Part shown: piece after piece, positions 29,005 to 38,564 of the stretch
How the letters are laid out: every line of letters starts with the position of its first letter
Position numbering within the stretch: position 1 is the first letter of the stretch
Origin: Caenispirillum bisanense
GTDB lineage: Bacteria; Pseudomonadota; Alphaproteobacteria; Rhodospirillales; Rhodospirillaceae
Direction of reading: 5' to 3'
Assembly (NCBI RefSeq): GCF_900230255.1
Contig: NZ_OCNJ01000003.1
Span: 418,822-482,821 of the forward strand
DNA: 64,000 bases
Notes under the pieces: model-generated
What the model was told of the DNA's origin: nothing
The model's input: the letters and a program-made list of their open reading frames with translations, nothing else
Database searches by the model: none
Made by a program: the position numbers and the translations under genes

Positions 29005-30411
29005 CTACTGCTTGGTGTCCACGGCATCGCGAATGCGCGCCAGGGAGTCGTCACGCCCCAGGATCTCCATCACTTCGAAGATCGGCGGCGAGACGGTCGA
29101 GCCGGACAGCGCGGCCCGGAGGGGTTGGGCGACCTTGCCGAGCTTGAGGCCCTGGCTTTCCGCCGTGCGGCGGGCGTGGTCCTCGAGGGCGGCGGCGGTC
29201 CAGTCCAGGCCGTCCAGCTCGGGCAGCATGGTGCGCAGGAGGTCGCGGCCGCCGTCGGCGAGGATCTTCTCCGCCTTCTCGTCGATGGGCAGCGGCCGGG
29301 CGCGGAACAGGAAGGCGGCGCCGTCGGCCATTTCCACCAGAGTCTTGGCGCGCGGCTTCAGGTCCTTCATGGCGCGGGCGAGCAGGCCGCGCTGGGCGTC
29401 GGTGAGCGTCAGGCCGTGATTGTCCGCCAGGAAGCCGGCGACCAGATCGGTCAGACGGGCGTCGTCGGCCTCGCGGATGTAGTGGCCGTTCAGGTTGTGC
29501 AGCTTGTCAAGGTCCATACGCGACGGCGAGCGGCCGACGTCGACGATGTCGAACCATTCGATCGCCTTGTCGGTCGGAATGATCTCCTCGTCGCCGTGAC
29601 CCCAGCCGAGCCGCAGCAGGTAGTTGCGCATGGCCTCCGGCAGGATGCCCATGTCGCGGTAGGCCTCGACGCCCAGCGCCCCGTGGCGCTTGGACAGCTT
29701 GGCGCCGTCCTGGCCGTGGATGAGGGGGATGTGGGCGAACTTCGGCGCCGTCCAGCCCATGGCCTGATAGAGCTGGTACTGGCGGAAGGTGTTGGTGAGG
29801 TGGTCGTCGCCGCGGATGATGTGGGTGATGCCCATGTCATGGTCGTCCACCACCACCGACAGCATGTAGGTCGGCGTGCCGTCGGCGCGCAGCAGCACCA
29901 TGTCGTCGAGCTGGCTGTTGGCGACGTGCACCTCGCCCTGCACCAGGTCGGGGATCACGGTGGAGCCGTCCTGTGGCATCTTCAGGCGGATGACGCCGGG
30001 CACGCCCGCCGGCGCCTCGGCCGGGTCGCGGTCGCGCCAGCGGCCGTCGTAGCGGATGGGCTGGCCGGCGGCGCGCTGCTCGGCGCGCATGGCGTCCAGT
30101 TCTTCCGGCGAGGCATAGCAATAGTAAGCCTTGCCCTCGGCCAGCAGCTGGCGGGCGACCTCGGCATGGCGGTCGGCGCGGGCGAACTGGTGCACCGGCT
30201 CCTCGTCCCAATCCAGCCCCAGCCATTCCAGGCCCTGGAAGATCTTCGCCGTGGCGTCTTCGGTGGAGCGGGCGCGATCGGTATCCTCGATGCGCAGCAG
30301 GAACTTGCCGCCCGTGTGGCGGGCGTACAGCCAGTTGAACAGCGCGGTGCGCGCGCCGCCGATGTGCAGGTACCCCGTGGGGGACGGGGCGAATCGGGTT
30401 ACGACCGTCAT
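29005..30411 (-). CDS. gltX: Glutamate-tRNA ligase (second copy)
   Basis: 468-residue GluRS with a canonical HIGH motif ([17 protein letters not shown]) and KMSKS motif ([11 protein letters not shown]); [10 protein letters not shown] and [16 protein letters not shown] are intact. It is the more standard of the two GluRS genes in the window and lies in the conserved gltA-gltX-comEC-lexA order. It is divergent from comEC with 117 bases between the starts. Confidence 0.96.
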   Translation of the reverse strand: MTVVTRFAPSPTGYLHIGGARTALFNWLYARHTGGKFLLRIEDTDRARSTEDATAKIFQGLEWLGLDWDEEPVHQFARADRHAEVARQLLAEGKAYYCYASPEELDAMRAEQRAAGQPIRYDGRWRDRDPAEAPAGVPGVIRLKMPQDGSTVIPDLVQGEVHVANSQLDDMVLLRADGTPTYMLSVVVDDHDMGITHIIRGDDHLTNTFRQYQLYQAMGWTAPKFAHIPLIHGQDGAKLSKRHGALGVEAYRDMGILPEAMRNYLLRLGWGHGDEEIIPTDKAIEWFDIVDVGRSPSRMDLDKLHNLNGHYIREADDARLTDLVAGFLADNHGLTLTDAQRGLLARAMKDLKPRAKTLVEMADGAAFLFRARPLPIDEKAEKILADGGRDLLRTMLPELDGLDWTAAALEDHARRTAESQGLKLGKVAQPLRAALSGSTVSPPIFEVMEILGRDDSLARIRDAVDTKQ

Positions 30412-30528
30412 GAATCCGCTTTCCGGCCTATTCTTTAGAGTTGGCGGACCCGACCCGCACCGCTGGGGAAAGCGGGCGGTTTCTGCCGGGCGCGCGTCCT
30501 TGTATCATACTCCTTGCGCGCTTGCAGC

Positions 30529-32775
30529 ATGAGGAATGCGGTGGACGCCACCGACGTCTTGCCCCTGCGGCCGGCACCGGCCGCCGAGGCATTCTCAGAT
30601 AAACGAAAAGGGCGCGCCCTGGCAACGGCTTGGCGCGGGTTGTTGCCGTCGCCCGCGAACGATCTGGCGGCCGATCGCGACCGCTGGGTGCTGTGGCTGC
30701 CGCCGGCTTTCGGAACGGGTGCGGCGGCCTATTTCCTCCTGCCGGCCGAGCCACCCCTGTGGGTAGGGCCGAGCGGGGTGGGCGCCGCGCTCGCGCTGAC
30801 GGCGCTGGCGTGGCGGGCGGCACCGGCTTTCGTCGCCCTGCTGCTCGGGCTGCTGGCGGTCGCCGGCGGCTTCACGGCGGGGCAGGTGCGCAGCGAGCTG
30901 GTGGCCGCGCCCGTGCTGCCGCAGCAGATCGGCCCCGTCACCGTCACCGGCGAGGTGCGGCTGGTGGAGGACAAGGGCGGATCGCTGCGGGTGACGCTGG
31001 CCCCGACCTCGGTGGAACGCCTGTCGCCGGCGCGGGTGCCAGCCACCGTGCGCCTCACCCTGCGCGGCGACGGGCCGGAGCCGAAGCCGGGCCAGATGCT
31101 CCGCCTGCGCGCCGTGCTCATGCCGCCGCCGGCGCCGAGCGCACCGGGCGCCTTCGACTTTCCGCGGCACGCCTGGTTCCAGCGCCTGGGCGCGGTCGGC
31201 TACACGGTCGCCCCGGCGGAAGTGCTGCCCGGGCCGCCGGCCGGCGGCTTCGCCGTGGCGGTGGAAACCTTGCGCGATACGGTCACCCGCCGGATCCGTG
31301 CCGCGGTCGGCGGTATCGAGGGTGAGATCGCCGCTGCCCTCGTCACCGGCGCCCGCGCCGCCATTCCCGAGGCGACGCTGGAGGCGTGGCGCGACTCCGG
31401 CCTCGCCCATCTGCTGTCCATCTCCGGCCTGCACATGACGCTGGCGGCTGGCCTGGTGTTCGTCGGCGTGCGCACGGTGCTGGCGGCGATCCCGGCCGTC
31501 GCGCTGCGGTGGGACGTGAAGAAGGCGACCGCCGCCGTGGCGCTGGCGGCCGCGGCCTTCTACGTGGTGCTGTCCGGTGCTGCGGTGCCGAGCCAGCGCG
31601 CCTTCGTCATGACCGCCATCGTGCTGCTGGCCGTTCTCGCCGACCGCACGGCCATTTCCCTGCGCACGCTCGCCTGGGCCGCCATGGTGGTGCTGCTGAC
31701 CCAGCCCGAGGCGCTGATGGGGCCGAGTTTCCAGATGTCCTTCGCCGCGGTGACGGCGCTGGTCGCCGGCTACGAGTTGGTGGCGCCGCGGCTGTCGGCG
31801 TGGCGGGGCAGGGGGTGCTGCCGCTGGCTGCGGACGGCCGGCGTCTACGTCGCCGGCGGCGTCGCCTCGACGGTGCTGGCCTCGGTGGCGACGGCGCCCT
31901 TCGCCGCCTATCACTTCAACACCGTCGCCAGCTACTCGCTGGCCGCCAACCTGGCGGTCATGCCGGTGGTGAGCGTCGCCGTCATGCCGGCCGCCATCGT
32001 CGGGCTGCTGCTCATGCCGCTCGGGCTGGAGGGCCTGCCCTTCATGGTCATGGGCTACGGCCTCGCCGCCGTGAACGCCGTCGCCGAGACGGTGGCCTCC
32101 TGGCCCGGCAGCGCGTGGCCGGTGCCGGTGCTGCCGCCGTGGGGGCTGGCCGCCGTCACCCTGGGCGGCCTGTGGTTGTGCCTGTGGCGGCGGCCGTGGC
32201 GGCTGGCGGGGCTGGTGGTGGCTGGCGTCGCCATGTCGAGTGCGTGGTGGAGCCCGGGACCCGACATCATGGTCAACGACGAGGGCACCGTCATGGCGGT
32301 GCGCGGCCCCGGCGGCGGGCTCATCCTGTCGCCGGGCCGCAGCGACGGCTTCGCCCGCGACCTGTGGCAGGAGCGCTTCGGCGCCCCCGACCCGATCCCC
32401 TGGCCGCGCAGCGGCGCATCGACCGGTCCGGCGGTGCCCTTCACCCTGGACAGCCCGCCGCACCTCGCCTGCGACGGCATGGGCTGCATCTACAAGGCCC
32501 GCGGCCTGTCGGTGGCCCTGGTCAACCGCCCCGATGCGCTGCCAGAGGATTGCTGGGCCGCCGACGTGCTGGTGGCGACGGTGCCCGTCGGGCGGTGGTG
32601 CGATCAGGCGCTTGCCGTGATCGACCGCTGGGACCTGAAAGACAGGGGCGCCCACGCCATCTGGCTCGGCCCTCGCCCGCGCGTCGAGACGGTGGCCGAA
32701 ACCATGGGCGACCGGCCGTGGTCCCCGTTCCATCGCTGGCGTCAGCGGCAAGCGGAGGGCGAGGGCGGCCCGTGA
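30529..32775 (+). CDS. comEC: ComEC/Rec2-family membrane protein
   Basis: 748-residue polytopic inner-membrane protein. An N-terminal region with hydrophobic segments and a DUF4131-like soluble part (about 100-230) precedes the Competence domain (about 240-520, marked by LITGARAAIP-type sequence and LLSISGLHMTLAAGLVF). The C-terminal ~180 residues lack the HxHxDH metallo-beta-lactamase motif of full-length ComEC, so it may only form the DNA channel. The ATG at 30529 was chosen; a TTG five codons earlier is possible and neither has a good Shine-Dalgarno sequence. It converges with lexA. Confidence 0.9.
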   Translation: MRNAVDATDVLPLRPAPAAEAFSDKRKGRALATAWRGLLPSPANDLAADRDRWVLWLPPAFGTGAAAYFLLPAEPPLWVGPSGVGAALALTALAWRAAPAFVALLLGLLAVAGGFTAGQVRSELVAAPVLPQQIGPVTVTGEVRLVEDKGGSLRVTLAPTSVERLSPARVPATVRLTLRGDGPEPKPGQMLRLRAVLMPPPAPSAPGAFDFPRHAWFQRLGAVGYTVAPAEVLPGPPAGGFAVAVETLRDTVTRRIRAAVGGIEGEIAAALVTGARAAIPEATLEAWRDSGLAHLLSISGLHMTLAAGLVFVGVRTVLAAIPAVALRWDVKKATAAVALAAAAFYVVLSGAAVPSQRAFVMTAIVLLAVLADRTAISLRTLAWAAMVVLLTQPEALMGPSFQMSFAAVTALVAGYELVAPRLSAWRGRGCCRWLRTAGVYVAGGVASTVLASVATAPFAAYHFNTVASYSLAANLAVMPVVSVAVMPAAIVGLLLMPLGLEGLPFMVMGYGLAAVNAVAETVASWPGSAWPVPVLPPWGLAAVTLGGLWLCLWRRPWRLAGLVVAGVAMSSAWWSPGPDIMVNDEGTVMAVRGPGGGLILSPGRSDGFARDLWQERFGAPDPIPWPRSGASTGPAVPFTLDSPPHLACDGMGCIYKARGLSVALVNRPDALPEDCWAADVLVATVPVGRWCDQALAVIDRWDLKDRGAHAIWLGPRPRVETVAETMGDRPWSPFHRWRQRQAEGEGGP

Positions 32776-32791
32776 GCCGCTCCAGGGCGTG

Positions 32792-33547
32792 TCAGTACTG
32801 CCGCAGCAGGCCGACCAGACGGCCCTGGATCTGCACCCGGTCGGGGCCGAAGACGCGCGTCTCGTACTTGGCGTTGGCCGGTTCGAGCGCGATGGAGGAG
32901 CCCTTGCGGCGCAGGCGCTTCAGCGTCGCTTCCTGGCTGTCGACCAGGGCCACGACGATGGAGCCGTTCTCGGCCGTCTCGCAGCGGCGGATGATGACGG
33001 TGTCGCCGTCCAGGATGCCGGCCTCGATCATGGAATCGCCTTCCACCGTCAGGGCGTAGTGCTCGCCGCCGGTGATGAGGCTGCCGGGCACCGGCACGGT
33101 GGCGGTGGTGTCGCGCAGCGCCTCGATGGGCGTTCCGGCGGCGATCTTGCCGTAGAGCGGCAGGTCGACGGGCTCGCCGGCGCCGGCGGTCATGCCGGGC
33201 ATGGGGGCGAAGTGGCCCTTGATGACGTTGGGGTGGAACGGGGTCCGCGGCTCCGCCGGCGCGGCGGCAGCAGCCTCGGCGAAGGCCGGGTGCGCGGCCG
33301 GCGCGGGCGCCTCCACCTTGGTCCCGGTCACGTTCTCGGGCAGGCGCAGCACTTCGAGGGCACGGGCGCGGTGCGGCAGGCGGCGGATGAAGCCGCGTTC
33401 CTCGAGCCCGGTGATGAGACGGTGGATGCCCGACTTGGACTTGAGGTCCAGCGCATCCTTCATCTCGTCGAAACTCGGGGAGACGCCGGTGGCGCGCAGC
33501 CGTTTCTCGATGAACATCAAGAGTTCGTACTGCTTCCTCGTCAGCAT
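32792..33547 (-). CDS. lexA: LexA, SOS repressor
   Basis: Represses SOS genes and cleaves itself when RecA is activated. 251 residues: winged helix at 1-65 ([17 protein letters not shown] ... [20 protein letters not shown]), a long Ala/Pro linker at about 75-110, and a peptidase domain with scissile Ala137-Gly138 in KIAAGTPIE, nucleophile Ser172 in GDSMIEAGI and general base Lys210. The alphaproteobacterial N-terminus predicts binding to GTTC-N7-GTTC, which is found upstream of this gene and at 9113-9156. Confidence 0.97.
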   Translation of the reverse strand: MLTRKQYELLMFIEKRLRATGVSPSFDEMKDALDLKSKSGIHRLITGLEERGFIRRLPHRARALEVLRLPENVTGTKVEAPAPAAHPAFAEAAAAAPAEPRTPFHPNVIKGHFAPMPGMTAGAGEPVDLPLYGKIAAGTPIEALRDTTATVPVPGSLITGGEHYALTVEGDSMIEAGILDGDTVIIRRCETAENGSIVVALVDSQEATLKRLRRKGSSIALEPANAKYETRVFGPDRVQIQGRLVGLLRQY

Positions 33548-33589
33548 GGACGCGACTCCCCGGTAAGGCGGCGGCTGGAAATGGTCTGG

Positions 33590-33630
33590 GAACAAAGACG
33601 AAACGATCTTTGGTTGTTCTAGTTTGGTTC
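33590..33630. promoter_or_regulatory. LexA operators upstream of lexA
   Basis: GTTCTAGTTTGGTTC at 33616-33630 is a perfect GTTC-N7-GTTC LexA box. A second, one-mismatch box on the other strand, GAACAAAGACGAAAC (GAAC-N7-AAAC), lies at 33590-33604. They sit 43-83 bases before the lexA start codon and imply autoregulation. Confidence 0.85.
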
Positions 33631-33701
33631 GCCGCCTGTCGTCAAGGGAAAAACCGGGGAAAACTGCCGACTCGGCAGAATTCGAAGAGAGCCGAAGGGG
33701 T

Positions 33702-34172
33702 CTAGTCGGCCGTCCAGGTGCCCGACTTGCCGCCGCTCTTGCTCACGACTCGCACGTCGGTGATGCGCATGCCGCGGTCGACGGCCTTGCACATGTCGTA
33801 GACGGTCAGCGCCGCCACCGACACGGCGGTCAGCGCCTCCATCTCGACGCCGGTGCGGCCCTTGAGCTTGCAGGTGGCGGTGATCTCCACCGCGTCGTCG
33901 CCGAGCATCAGGTCGACGGTGACCTTGGTCAGCGCCAGCGGGTGGCACAGCGGAATGAGGTCCGGCGTGCGCTTGGCGCCCATGATGCCGGCCAGCTGCG
34001 CCACGGCCAGCACGTCGCCCTTCTTCACCCCGTGGCCGGCGATGAGCGCCGCCGTCTCCGGCTGCATGAGCACCCGCCCCTTGGCGACCGCCACCCGCTC
34101 CGTCTCCGCCTTGTCGGAAACGTCGACCATGACGGCGTTGCCGGCCTCGTCGAAGTGGGTGAAGTCGGCCAT
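33702..34172 (-). CDS. moaC: Cyclic pyranopterin monophosphate synthase
   Basis: Second enzyme step of molybdenum cofactor synthesis. 156 residues; [34 protein letters not shown] and [22 protein letters not shown] are the signature blocks with the active-site Lys, His and Asp. It starts four bases after the trpC stop. moeA, often next in this cluster in related bacteria, is absent between moaC and lexA. Confidence 0.97.
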   Translation of the reverse strand: MADFTHFDEAGNAVMVDVSDKAETERVAVAKGRVLMQPETAALIAGHGVKKGDVLAVAQLAGIMGAKRTPDLIPLCHPLALTKVTVDLMLGDDAVEITATCKLKGRTGVEMEALTAVSVAALTVYDMCKAVDRGMRITDVRVVSKSGGKSGTWTAD

Positions 34173-34176
34173 GGGA

Positions 34177-34980
34177 TCAGGCCTCGACGGGGGCGAGCAG
34201 GGCGCGCGTCGCCGCCGCCACGTCGGGCTGCTTCATCAGGCTTTCGCCGATGAGGAAGCGGCGGGCGCCGGTGCGGGTCATGCGGGCGAGGTCGTGGTTG
34301 GTCTTCAGGCCGCTCTCGGCCACCAGCACGCGCCCGGGCGGCAGCATGGGGGCGAGGCGCTCGGTGACGGCCAGGTCGATCTCGAGGGTCTTCAGGTTGC
34401 GGTTGTTCACGCCGAGCAGCGGCGAGCGCAGGGTCGCCAGCGCCCGCTCCATTTCGCCTTCGTCATGAACTTCGATGAGCACATCGAGTCCGTAACGATC
34501 GGCGGCGTCTTCCAGCTCGGCGGCCTGGGCGTCGGACAGGGCGGCCATGATGACGAGGATGCAGTCGGCGCCGATGGCGCGCGCCTCGGCCACCTGGTAG
34601 GGGTCGACCAGGAAGTCCTTGCGCAGGACGGGCAGGGCGCAGGCGCCGCGCGCCAGGGCAACGAAGGTGTCGTCGCCCTGGAAATACTGCCGGTCGGTCA
34701 GCACCGACAGGCAGGTCGCCCCTCCGGCCTCGTAGGCGGCGGCGAGCGCCGCCGGGTCGAAGTCGGGCCGGATGAGGCCCGCCGAGGGCGAGGCCTTCTT
34801 GATCTCGCAGATGAGCGCGAGGCGGCCTTCGGCGACGGTGCGGTCCAGTGCGGCGGCGAAACCGCGGGCCGGTGCCTGCTCCGCCGCGGCGGCCTCCACC
34901 GCGGACAGCGGGCGGGCGGCGCGGGCGGCGGCCACTTCCTCGCGCTTGGTGGCGAGGATCTTCTGCAGCACGTCAGACAC
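34177..34980 (-). CDS. trpC: Indole-3-glycerol phosphate synthase
   Basis: Closes the indole ring in tryptophan synthesis. 267 residues from a GTG start at 34978-34980 ([16 protein letters not shown]), eight bases inside trpD. An ATG ten codons further upstream adds only a basic tail (KTRRKRRRP) and is less likely. [36 protein letters not shown] and AESGLK are the barrel motifs with catalytic Lys and Glu residues. No TrpF domain is fused. Confidence 0.95.
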   Translation of the reverse strand: MSDVLQKILATKREEVAAARAARPLSAVEAAAAEQAPARGFAAALDRTVAEGRLALICEIKKASPSAGLIRPDFDPAALAAAYEAGGATCLSVLTDRQYFQGDDTFVALARGACALPVLRKDFLVDPYQVAEARAIGADCILVIMAALSDAQAAELEDAADRYGLDVLIEVHDEGEMERALATLRSPLLGVNNRNLKTLEIDLAVTERLAPMLPPGRVLVAESGLKTNHDLARMTRTGARRFLIGESLMKQPDVAAATRALLAPVEA

Positions 34981-36025
34981 CGGCCGTCTCCGTTTCCGTC
35001 TGGTCTTCACCGTTGGTGATGCGGATCATGTGGGCGAGCGTTGCCGCCGCCTTGCCGCTGTCGAGCGCCGCGGCGGCCAGCGTCACGCCCTCGCGCAGGT
35101 CGGCGGCACGGTCGGCCACAACCAGGGCGGCGGCGGCGTTGAGCAGCACGATGTCGCGATAGGCGCCCGGTCGGCCGGCCAGCACGTCGCGGATGGCGGC
35201 GGCGTTGGTCTCGGCGTCGCCGCCCTTCAACTGGTCCATGGTGGTGCGCTTCAGGCCGGCATCTTCCGGCGTCACCTCGAAGGTGGTCACGGCGCCGTCG
35301 GCCAACTGGGCGACGAAGCTCGCGCCCGTCGTGGTCAGCTCGTCCAGTCCGTCGGAGCCGTGCACCACCCAGGCCTTCTCGCTGCCGAGGCGGGCCAGCA
35401 CCTGGGCCAGCGGCTCCACCCACTGGTGGGCGAAGACGCCGAGCACCTGGCGCCGGGCATGCGCCGGGTTGGACAGCGGGCCGAGCAGGTTGAAGATGGT
35501 GCGGGTGCCGAGCTCGGTGCGCGTCGGACCGACGTGGCGCATGGCGGCGTGGTGGCGCGGCGCCATCATGAAGCCGATGCCGGCCTCGTGCATGGCCTTG
35601 ACCACTCGCTCGTGCGGCGCGTCCAGGTCGACGCCGAGGGCGGCCAGCACGTCGGCGGAGCCCGACTTGGAACTGGCGGCGCGGTTGCCGTGCTTGGCGA
35701 CGGGCACACCGCAGGCGGCCGCCACGATGGCGGCGCAGGTGGAGATGTTGTAGGTGCCCGAGCTGTCACCACCGGTGCCGCAGGTGTCCAGCGCCCGTGC
35801 GGGGGCGGGGATGCGGGTGGCCTTGGCGCGCATGATGCGGGCAGCGCCGGTGATTTCCTCGACCGTCTCGCCACGCACCCGTAGCGCCATGAGGAAGGCG
35901 CCGATCTGGCTCGGCGTGGCGGCGCCCGACATGATGACCTCGAACGCCCGCTCGGCGTCGGCCTCCGACAGGCTGGCGCCGGTGGCGACGGTCGCGATCA
36001 CCTCTTTCATCAGGTCGGCGGACAT
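34973..36025 (-). CDS. trpD: Anthranilate phosphoribosyltransferase
   Basis: Joins anthranilate to PRPP. 350 residues; the phosphate-binding [34 protein letters not shown] and LLGPLSNPA motifs are intact. The ATG at 36023-36025 shares its A with the trpG stop (TGATG) and the stop overlaps trpC, so trpG-trpD-trpC-moaC appear to be one translationally coupled unit. Confidence 0.97.
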   Translation of the reverse strand: MSADLMKEVIATVATGASLSEADAERAFEVIMSGAATPSQIGAFLMALRVRGETVEEITGAARIMRAKATRIPAPARALDTCGTGGDSSGTYNISTCAAIVAAACGVPVAKHGNRAASSKSGSADVLAALGVDLDAPHERVVKAMHEAGIGFMMAPRHHAAMRHVGPTRTELGTRTIFNLLGPLSNPAHARRQVLGVFAHQWVEPLAQVLARLGSEKAWVVHGSDGLDELTTTGASFVAQLADGAVTTFEVTPEDAGLKRTTMDQLKGGDAETNAAAIRDVLAGRPGAYRDIVLLNAAAALVVADRAADLREGVTLAAAALDSGKAAATLAHMIRITNGEDQTETETAGV

Positions 36026-36618
36026 CAGGCGGCCCTCCGCTCGGGCGCGCGGGCGCTGTCGAGGAAGTTGCGGAGGATCTGGTGGCCGTGCTGGCTCTCG
36101 ATGCTTTCGGGGTGGAACTGCACGCCGTGGATGGGCAGGTCCTTGTGGCGCAGGCCCATGATGAGGCCGTCGTCGGTCCAGGCGGTGACGGCCAGGCTCT
36201 CGGGCAGATCGTCGCGGCGCACCACCAGGGAATGGTAGCGGGTGGCGCGGAAGGGGCTCGGCAGGCCGGCGAACACGCCCTCGCCCGTGTGGGTGATGTC
36301 GGAGACCTTGCCGTGCATGGGCTGCGGCGCGCGGATCACGGCGCCGCCGAAGGCCTGACCGATGGCCTGGTGGCCGAGGCAGACGCCAAACAGCGGCAGC
36401 TTCGCTTCCGCCGCCGCGGCGATGAGGTCGAGGCAGATGCCGGCGCGATCGGGATCGCAGGGGCCGGGCGACAGGATGATGCCCTGGGGCTGCAGCGCCA
36501 GCGCCTCGGCGACGCTCAGGGCGTCGTTGCGGCGCACCTCCACCGTGGCCCCCAGTTCGCCCAGGTAGTGCCACAGGTTGTAGGTGAAGCTGTCGTAGTT
36601 GTCGATCAACAGGTACAT
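36025..36618 (-). CDS. trpG: Anthranilate synthase glutaminase component
   Basis: Glutamine amidotransferase class I (197 residues) supplying ammonia to TrpE, which is not in this window. Catalytic Cys80 in [12 protein letters not shown] and the His-x-Glu pair in QFHPESIES. In alphaproteobacteria this subunit may also serve folate synthesis as PabA. The ATG at 36616-36618 yields the standard [15 protein letters not shown]. No leader peptide or attenuator was seen upstream. Confidence 0.95.
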   Translation of the reverse strand: MYLLIDNYDSFTYNLWHYLGELGATVEVRRNDALSVAEALALQPQGIILSPGPCDPDRAGICLDLIAAAAEAKLPLFGVCLGHQAIGQAFGGAVIRAPQPMHGKVSDITHTGEGVFAGLPSPFRATRYHSLVVRRDDLPESLAVTAWTDDGLIMGLRHKDLPIHGVQFHPESIESQHGHQILRNFLDSARAPERRAA

Positions 36619-36643
36619 GCGCTCGCCGCCCTGGTCCCGGTTC

Positions 36644-36655
36644 GTTCGGCCGAAC
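36644..36655. promoter_or_regulatory. 12-bp palindrome before trpG
   Basis: GTTCGGCCGAAC is a perfect palindrome 26 bases upstream of the trpG start, in the 77-base gap to uppP, beside a minus-strand TTGACG (36678-36673). It could be an operator or part of the promoter; no regulator can be named. Confidence 0.3.
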
Positions 36656-36695
36656 ATGGCAAGCGGCGGCGGGCGCGTCAAGAAATCCGGGCGGC

Positions 36696-37514
36696 TCAGC
36701 CGGCCGCCGCGCCGCCCCCGCCGGTCAGCAGAAGCACCAGCATGATGGTGCCGACGACGATGCGGTACCACGCGAAGGGCGCGAAGCCGTGCCGCCCGAT
36801 GAAGGCCAGCGCCGCCTTCACCACCACCAGGGCCGTCACGAAGGCGGCGGTGAAGCCGGTGGCGATCAGGCTGCCGTCGCTGAAGTCCAGCTCGCCGCGC
36901 GCCTTGTAGACGGAATAGACGGTGGCGCCGAGCATGGTCGGGATGGCGAGGAAGAACGAGAACTCGGCCGCCGTCTTGCGCTCCACGCCCGCCAGCAGCG
37001 AGCCCATGATGGTGGCGCCGGAGCGCGACACGCCGGGCACCATCGCAAGGCACTGGAAGATGCCGATCTTGAGAGCGAGCGGGGCGGAAAAGTCTTCCAC
37101 CGCATGGACTTTCGGCGTTTTCCTCAGGCGCTCTATCACCAGGATGGCGACGCCGCCGACGATGAGCGCGACCGCCACCACGATGGGTGCGCCCAGCATG
37201 GCCTTGATCGCCTTGTAGGCGACGGCGCCGATGACCATGGCGGGCAGGAAGGCGATGAGGATGTTGCGCACGAAGGCGCGCTCCCGTGGGTCGCCGAACA
37301 TGCCGGTCGCCGCCCGCCACAGGCGCGGCCAGAACAGCAGGCAGACGGCCAGGATGGCGCCGAGCTGGATGACCACCTCGAAGGTCTTGCCGGGCGGGGC
37401 GGGGAAGCGAAGCAGGTCGACCAGCAGGACCAGGTGCCCGGTGGAGGACACGGGCAGGAACTCGGTGAGCCCCTCGACGAAGCCGAGGAGGGCGGCGAGC
37501 AGGGTGGTGTCCAA
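36696..37514 (-). CDS. uppP: Undecaprenyl-diphosphatase
   Basis: Recycles the C55 lipid carrier of cell-wall synthesis; also called BacA for bacitracin resistance. 272 residues from a TTG start at 37512-37514, with GGAG nine bases upstream; no ATG lies nearby in frame and the resulting [20 protein letters not shown] is the standard N-terminus. The conserved [17 protein letters not shown] and [17 protein letters not shown] motifs (Glu, Ser, Arg of the active site) and about seven membrane helices are present. It is preceded by an unusual palindromic region. Confidence 0.93.
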   Translation of the reverse strand: MDTTLLAALLGFVEGLTEFLPVSSTGHLVLLVDLLRFPAPPGKTFEVVIQLGAILAVCLLFWPRLWRAATGMFGDPRERAFVRNILIAFLPAMVIGAVAYKAIKAMLGAPIVVAVALIVGGVAILVIERLRKTPKVHAVEDFSAPLALKIGIFQCLAMVPGVSRSGATIMGSLLAGVERKTAAEFSFFLAIPTMLGATVYSVYKARGELDFSDGSLIATGFTAAFVTALVVVKAALAFIGRHGFAPFAWYRIVVGTIMLVLLLTGGGGAAAG

Positions 37515-37617
37515 GGGATACGACTCCGGAAGTCCGTGGGCGGCAGGATGATGGTGCCGCGGCAGAGGAAAGGCAACGCCGCCGGAAGGCGCACGGCCTC
37601 CGCTGAAAGGGGCAGAA

Positions 37618-37753
37618 AGCTGCCGCGTTTCACGCATTTCACGGCTGCGTGCTGCCTCTCGTCTACTAGTAGACGACATCGGCGCCAAGGAGTCGCGTCC
37701 TAGGGACGGGTTCCTAGGCTTTCAGTCCGTGAAACATGCGAAACGCGGCAGCT
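37618..37753. repeat. Imperfect 27-base inverted repeat enclosing further palindromes
   Basis: The arm at 37618-37644 starts AGCTGCCGCGTTTC and ends TTTCACGG. Its partner at 37727-37753 is the reverse complement in those 14 and 8 bases, with five unpaired central positions. Between them lie an 18-bp perfect palindrome (37659-37676) and CCTAGG repeated at 37699-37704 and 37713-37718. The block could fold as a branched RNA or act as an operator cluster for uppP. Confidence 0.8.
37659..37676. promoter_or_regulatory. 18-bp perfect palindrome TCGTCTACTAGTAGACGA
   Basis: Perfectly self-complementary over 18 bases and centred on CTAG, a rare tetranucleotide in most bacteria. Its 12-bp core TCTACTAGTAGA recurs at 37841-37852, about 180 bases away and just past the DsbA-like gene. 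Two copies of the same core in one intergenic region suggest a dimeric regulator's operator; the protein is unknown. Confidence 0.6.
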
Positions 37754-37840
37754 GTCGGGAAATCTCTGCGTCTCGTCAAGGCCATGAGGCAACGACGCAG
37801 GCCTGCCCCGCCGTGCCTTTACCGGCCGGCTGGGGAGCGG

Positions 37841-37852
37841 TCTACTAGTAGA
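37841..37852. promoter_or_regulatory. Second copy of the TCTACTAGTAGA palindrome
   Basis: Perfect 12-bp palindrome identical to the core of the 18-bp palindrome at 37659-37676; flanking bases do not pair. It lies 12 bases beyond the stop of the DsbA-like gene. Confidence 0.55.
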
Positions 37853-37863
37853 GAATGGGAGCG

Positions 37864-38514
37864 TCAGAGTTGGCTGACGGGGGCCAGGGCGTCGGTTTCG
37901 GCCGCCATGTCGATCATGCGGACCAGCACTTCCACTTCCTGGGCGCCGGCCATGCTGAAGCGATCGCCGAACACGAAGCACGGCACGCCGTTGATGCCCA
38001 TGCGATGGCTGCGCGCATTGGCGGCGTAGACGGAATTGGCGCCGGACTCGCTGCGCAGGCGGCGGAACACGTCGTCGCCGTCCAGGCCGTGGGCGGCGGC
38101 GACGGCGGCCAGTTCCGCCGGGTCGCCGATGTCGATGCCGTGGGTGAAGTAGGCGACGAACAGGGCGTCCACCAGGCGCGGCTGCACGGCCGCCGGCGTC
38201 ATCTGGATCAGCCGGTGGCTGTTCAGGCTGTTGGGCGTGCGGCGGATGCGGTCGAAGCTGAAGTCGATGCCCTCCACCCGTCCCGCCGCCGCCAGGGCGT
38301 CGTACATGCGGTCCACCCGCTGCCGACCGCCGAACTTGCGCTCGAGGTAGAGCGAGCGCTCGGTGCCCTCGGGCGGCAGTTCGGGGTTGAGCAGGAAGGG
38401 CTGCCAGCCGAACTCCGGGCGCACCTCCGGCCGCGACCGCAGCGCCCGCTCCACCCGGCGCTTGCCGATGAAGCACCAGGGGCAGACGGTGTCGAAGACG
38501 ATGGAAATGCGCAT
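37864..38514 (-). CDS. DsbA-family (FrnE-like) thiol oxidoreductase
   Basis: 216-residue cytoplasmic thioredoxin-fold protein without signal peptide. The redox motif CPWC at residues 11-14 sits in VFDTVCPWCFIGKRR, and the cis-proline loop appears as GVPCFVFGDRF near residue 180. The helical insertion (SLYLERKFGG ... NSHRLIQ) is typical of the FrnE/2-hydroxychromene-isomerase-like group. Probable role in oxidative stress or polyketide-type isomerase chemistry; substrate unknown. The ATG at 38512-38514 has no strong ribosome-binding site. Confidence 0.88.
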   Translation of the reverse strand: MRISIVFDTVCPWCFIGKRRVERALRSRPEVRPEFGWQPFLLNPELPPEGTERSLYLERKFGGRQRVDRMYDALAAAGRVEGIDFSFDRIRRTPNSLNSHRLIQMTPAAVQPRLVDALFVAYFTHGIDIGDPAELAAVAAAHGLDGDDVFRRLRSESGANSVYAANARSHRMGINGVPCFVFGDRFSMAGAQEVEVLVRMIDMAAETDALAPVSQL

Positions 38515-38564
38515 CGGAGGGTCTCGGCGGCGTTCCGGCGGCGGCGTCGGGTTGCGGTTCAGGC

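Larger units (their letters stand above)
37515..37863. other. 349-base uppP upstream region, palindrome-rich
   Basis: No ORF is convincing. The region carries the 27-base inverted repeats, the CTACTAG palindromes and a CCTAGG pair listed separately. It lies between the stop of the DsbA-like gene and the uppP start, both on the minus strand, so any promoter here should serve uppP. Confidence 0.6.

Noticed and set aside
36644-36655. GTTCGGCCGAAC as a LexA box
   Set aside because: The alphaproteobacterial box is a direct repeat GTTC-N7-GTTC; this is an inverted repeat with a four-base centre.
36619-36695. trp attenuator or leader peptide before trpG
   Set aside because: The 77-base gap has no short ORF with Trp codons and no terminator/antiterminator pair.
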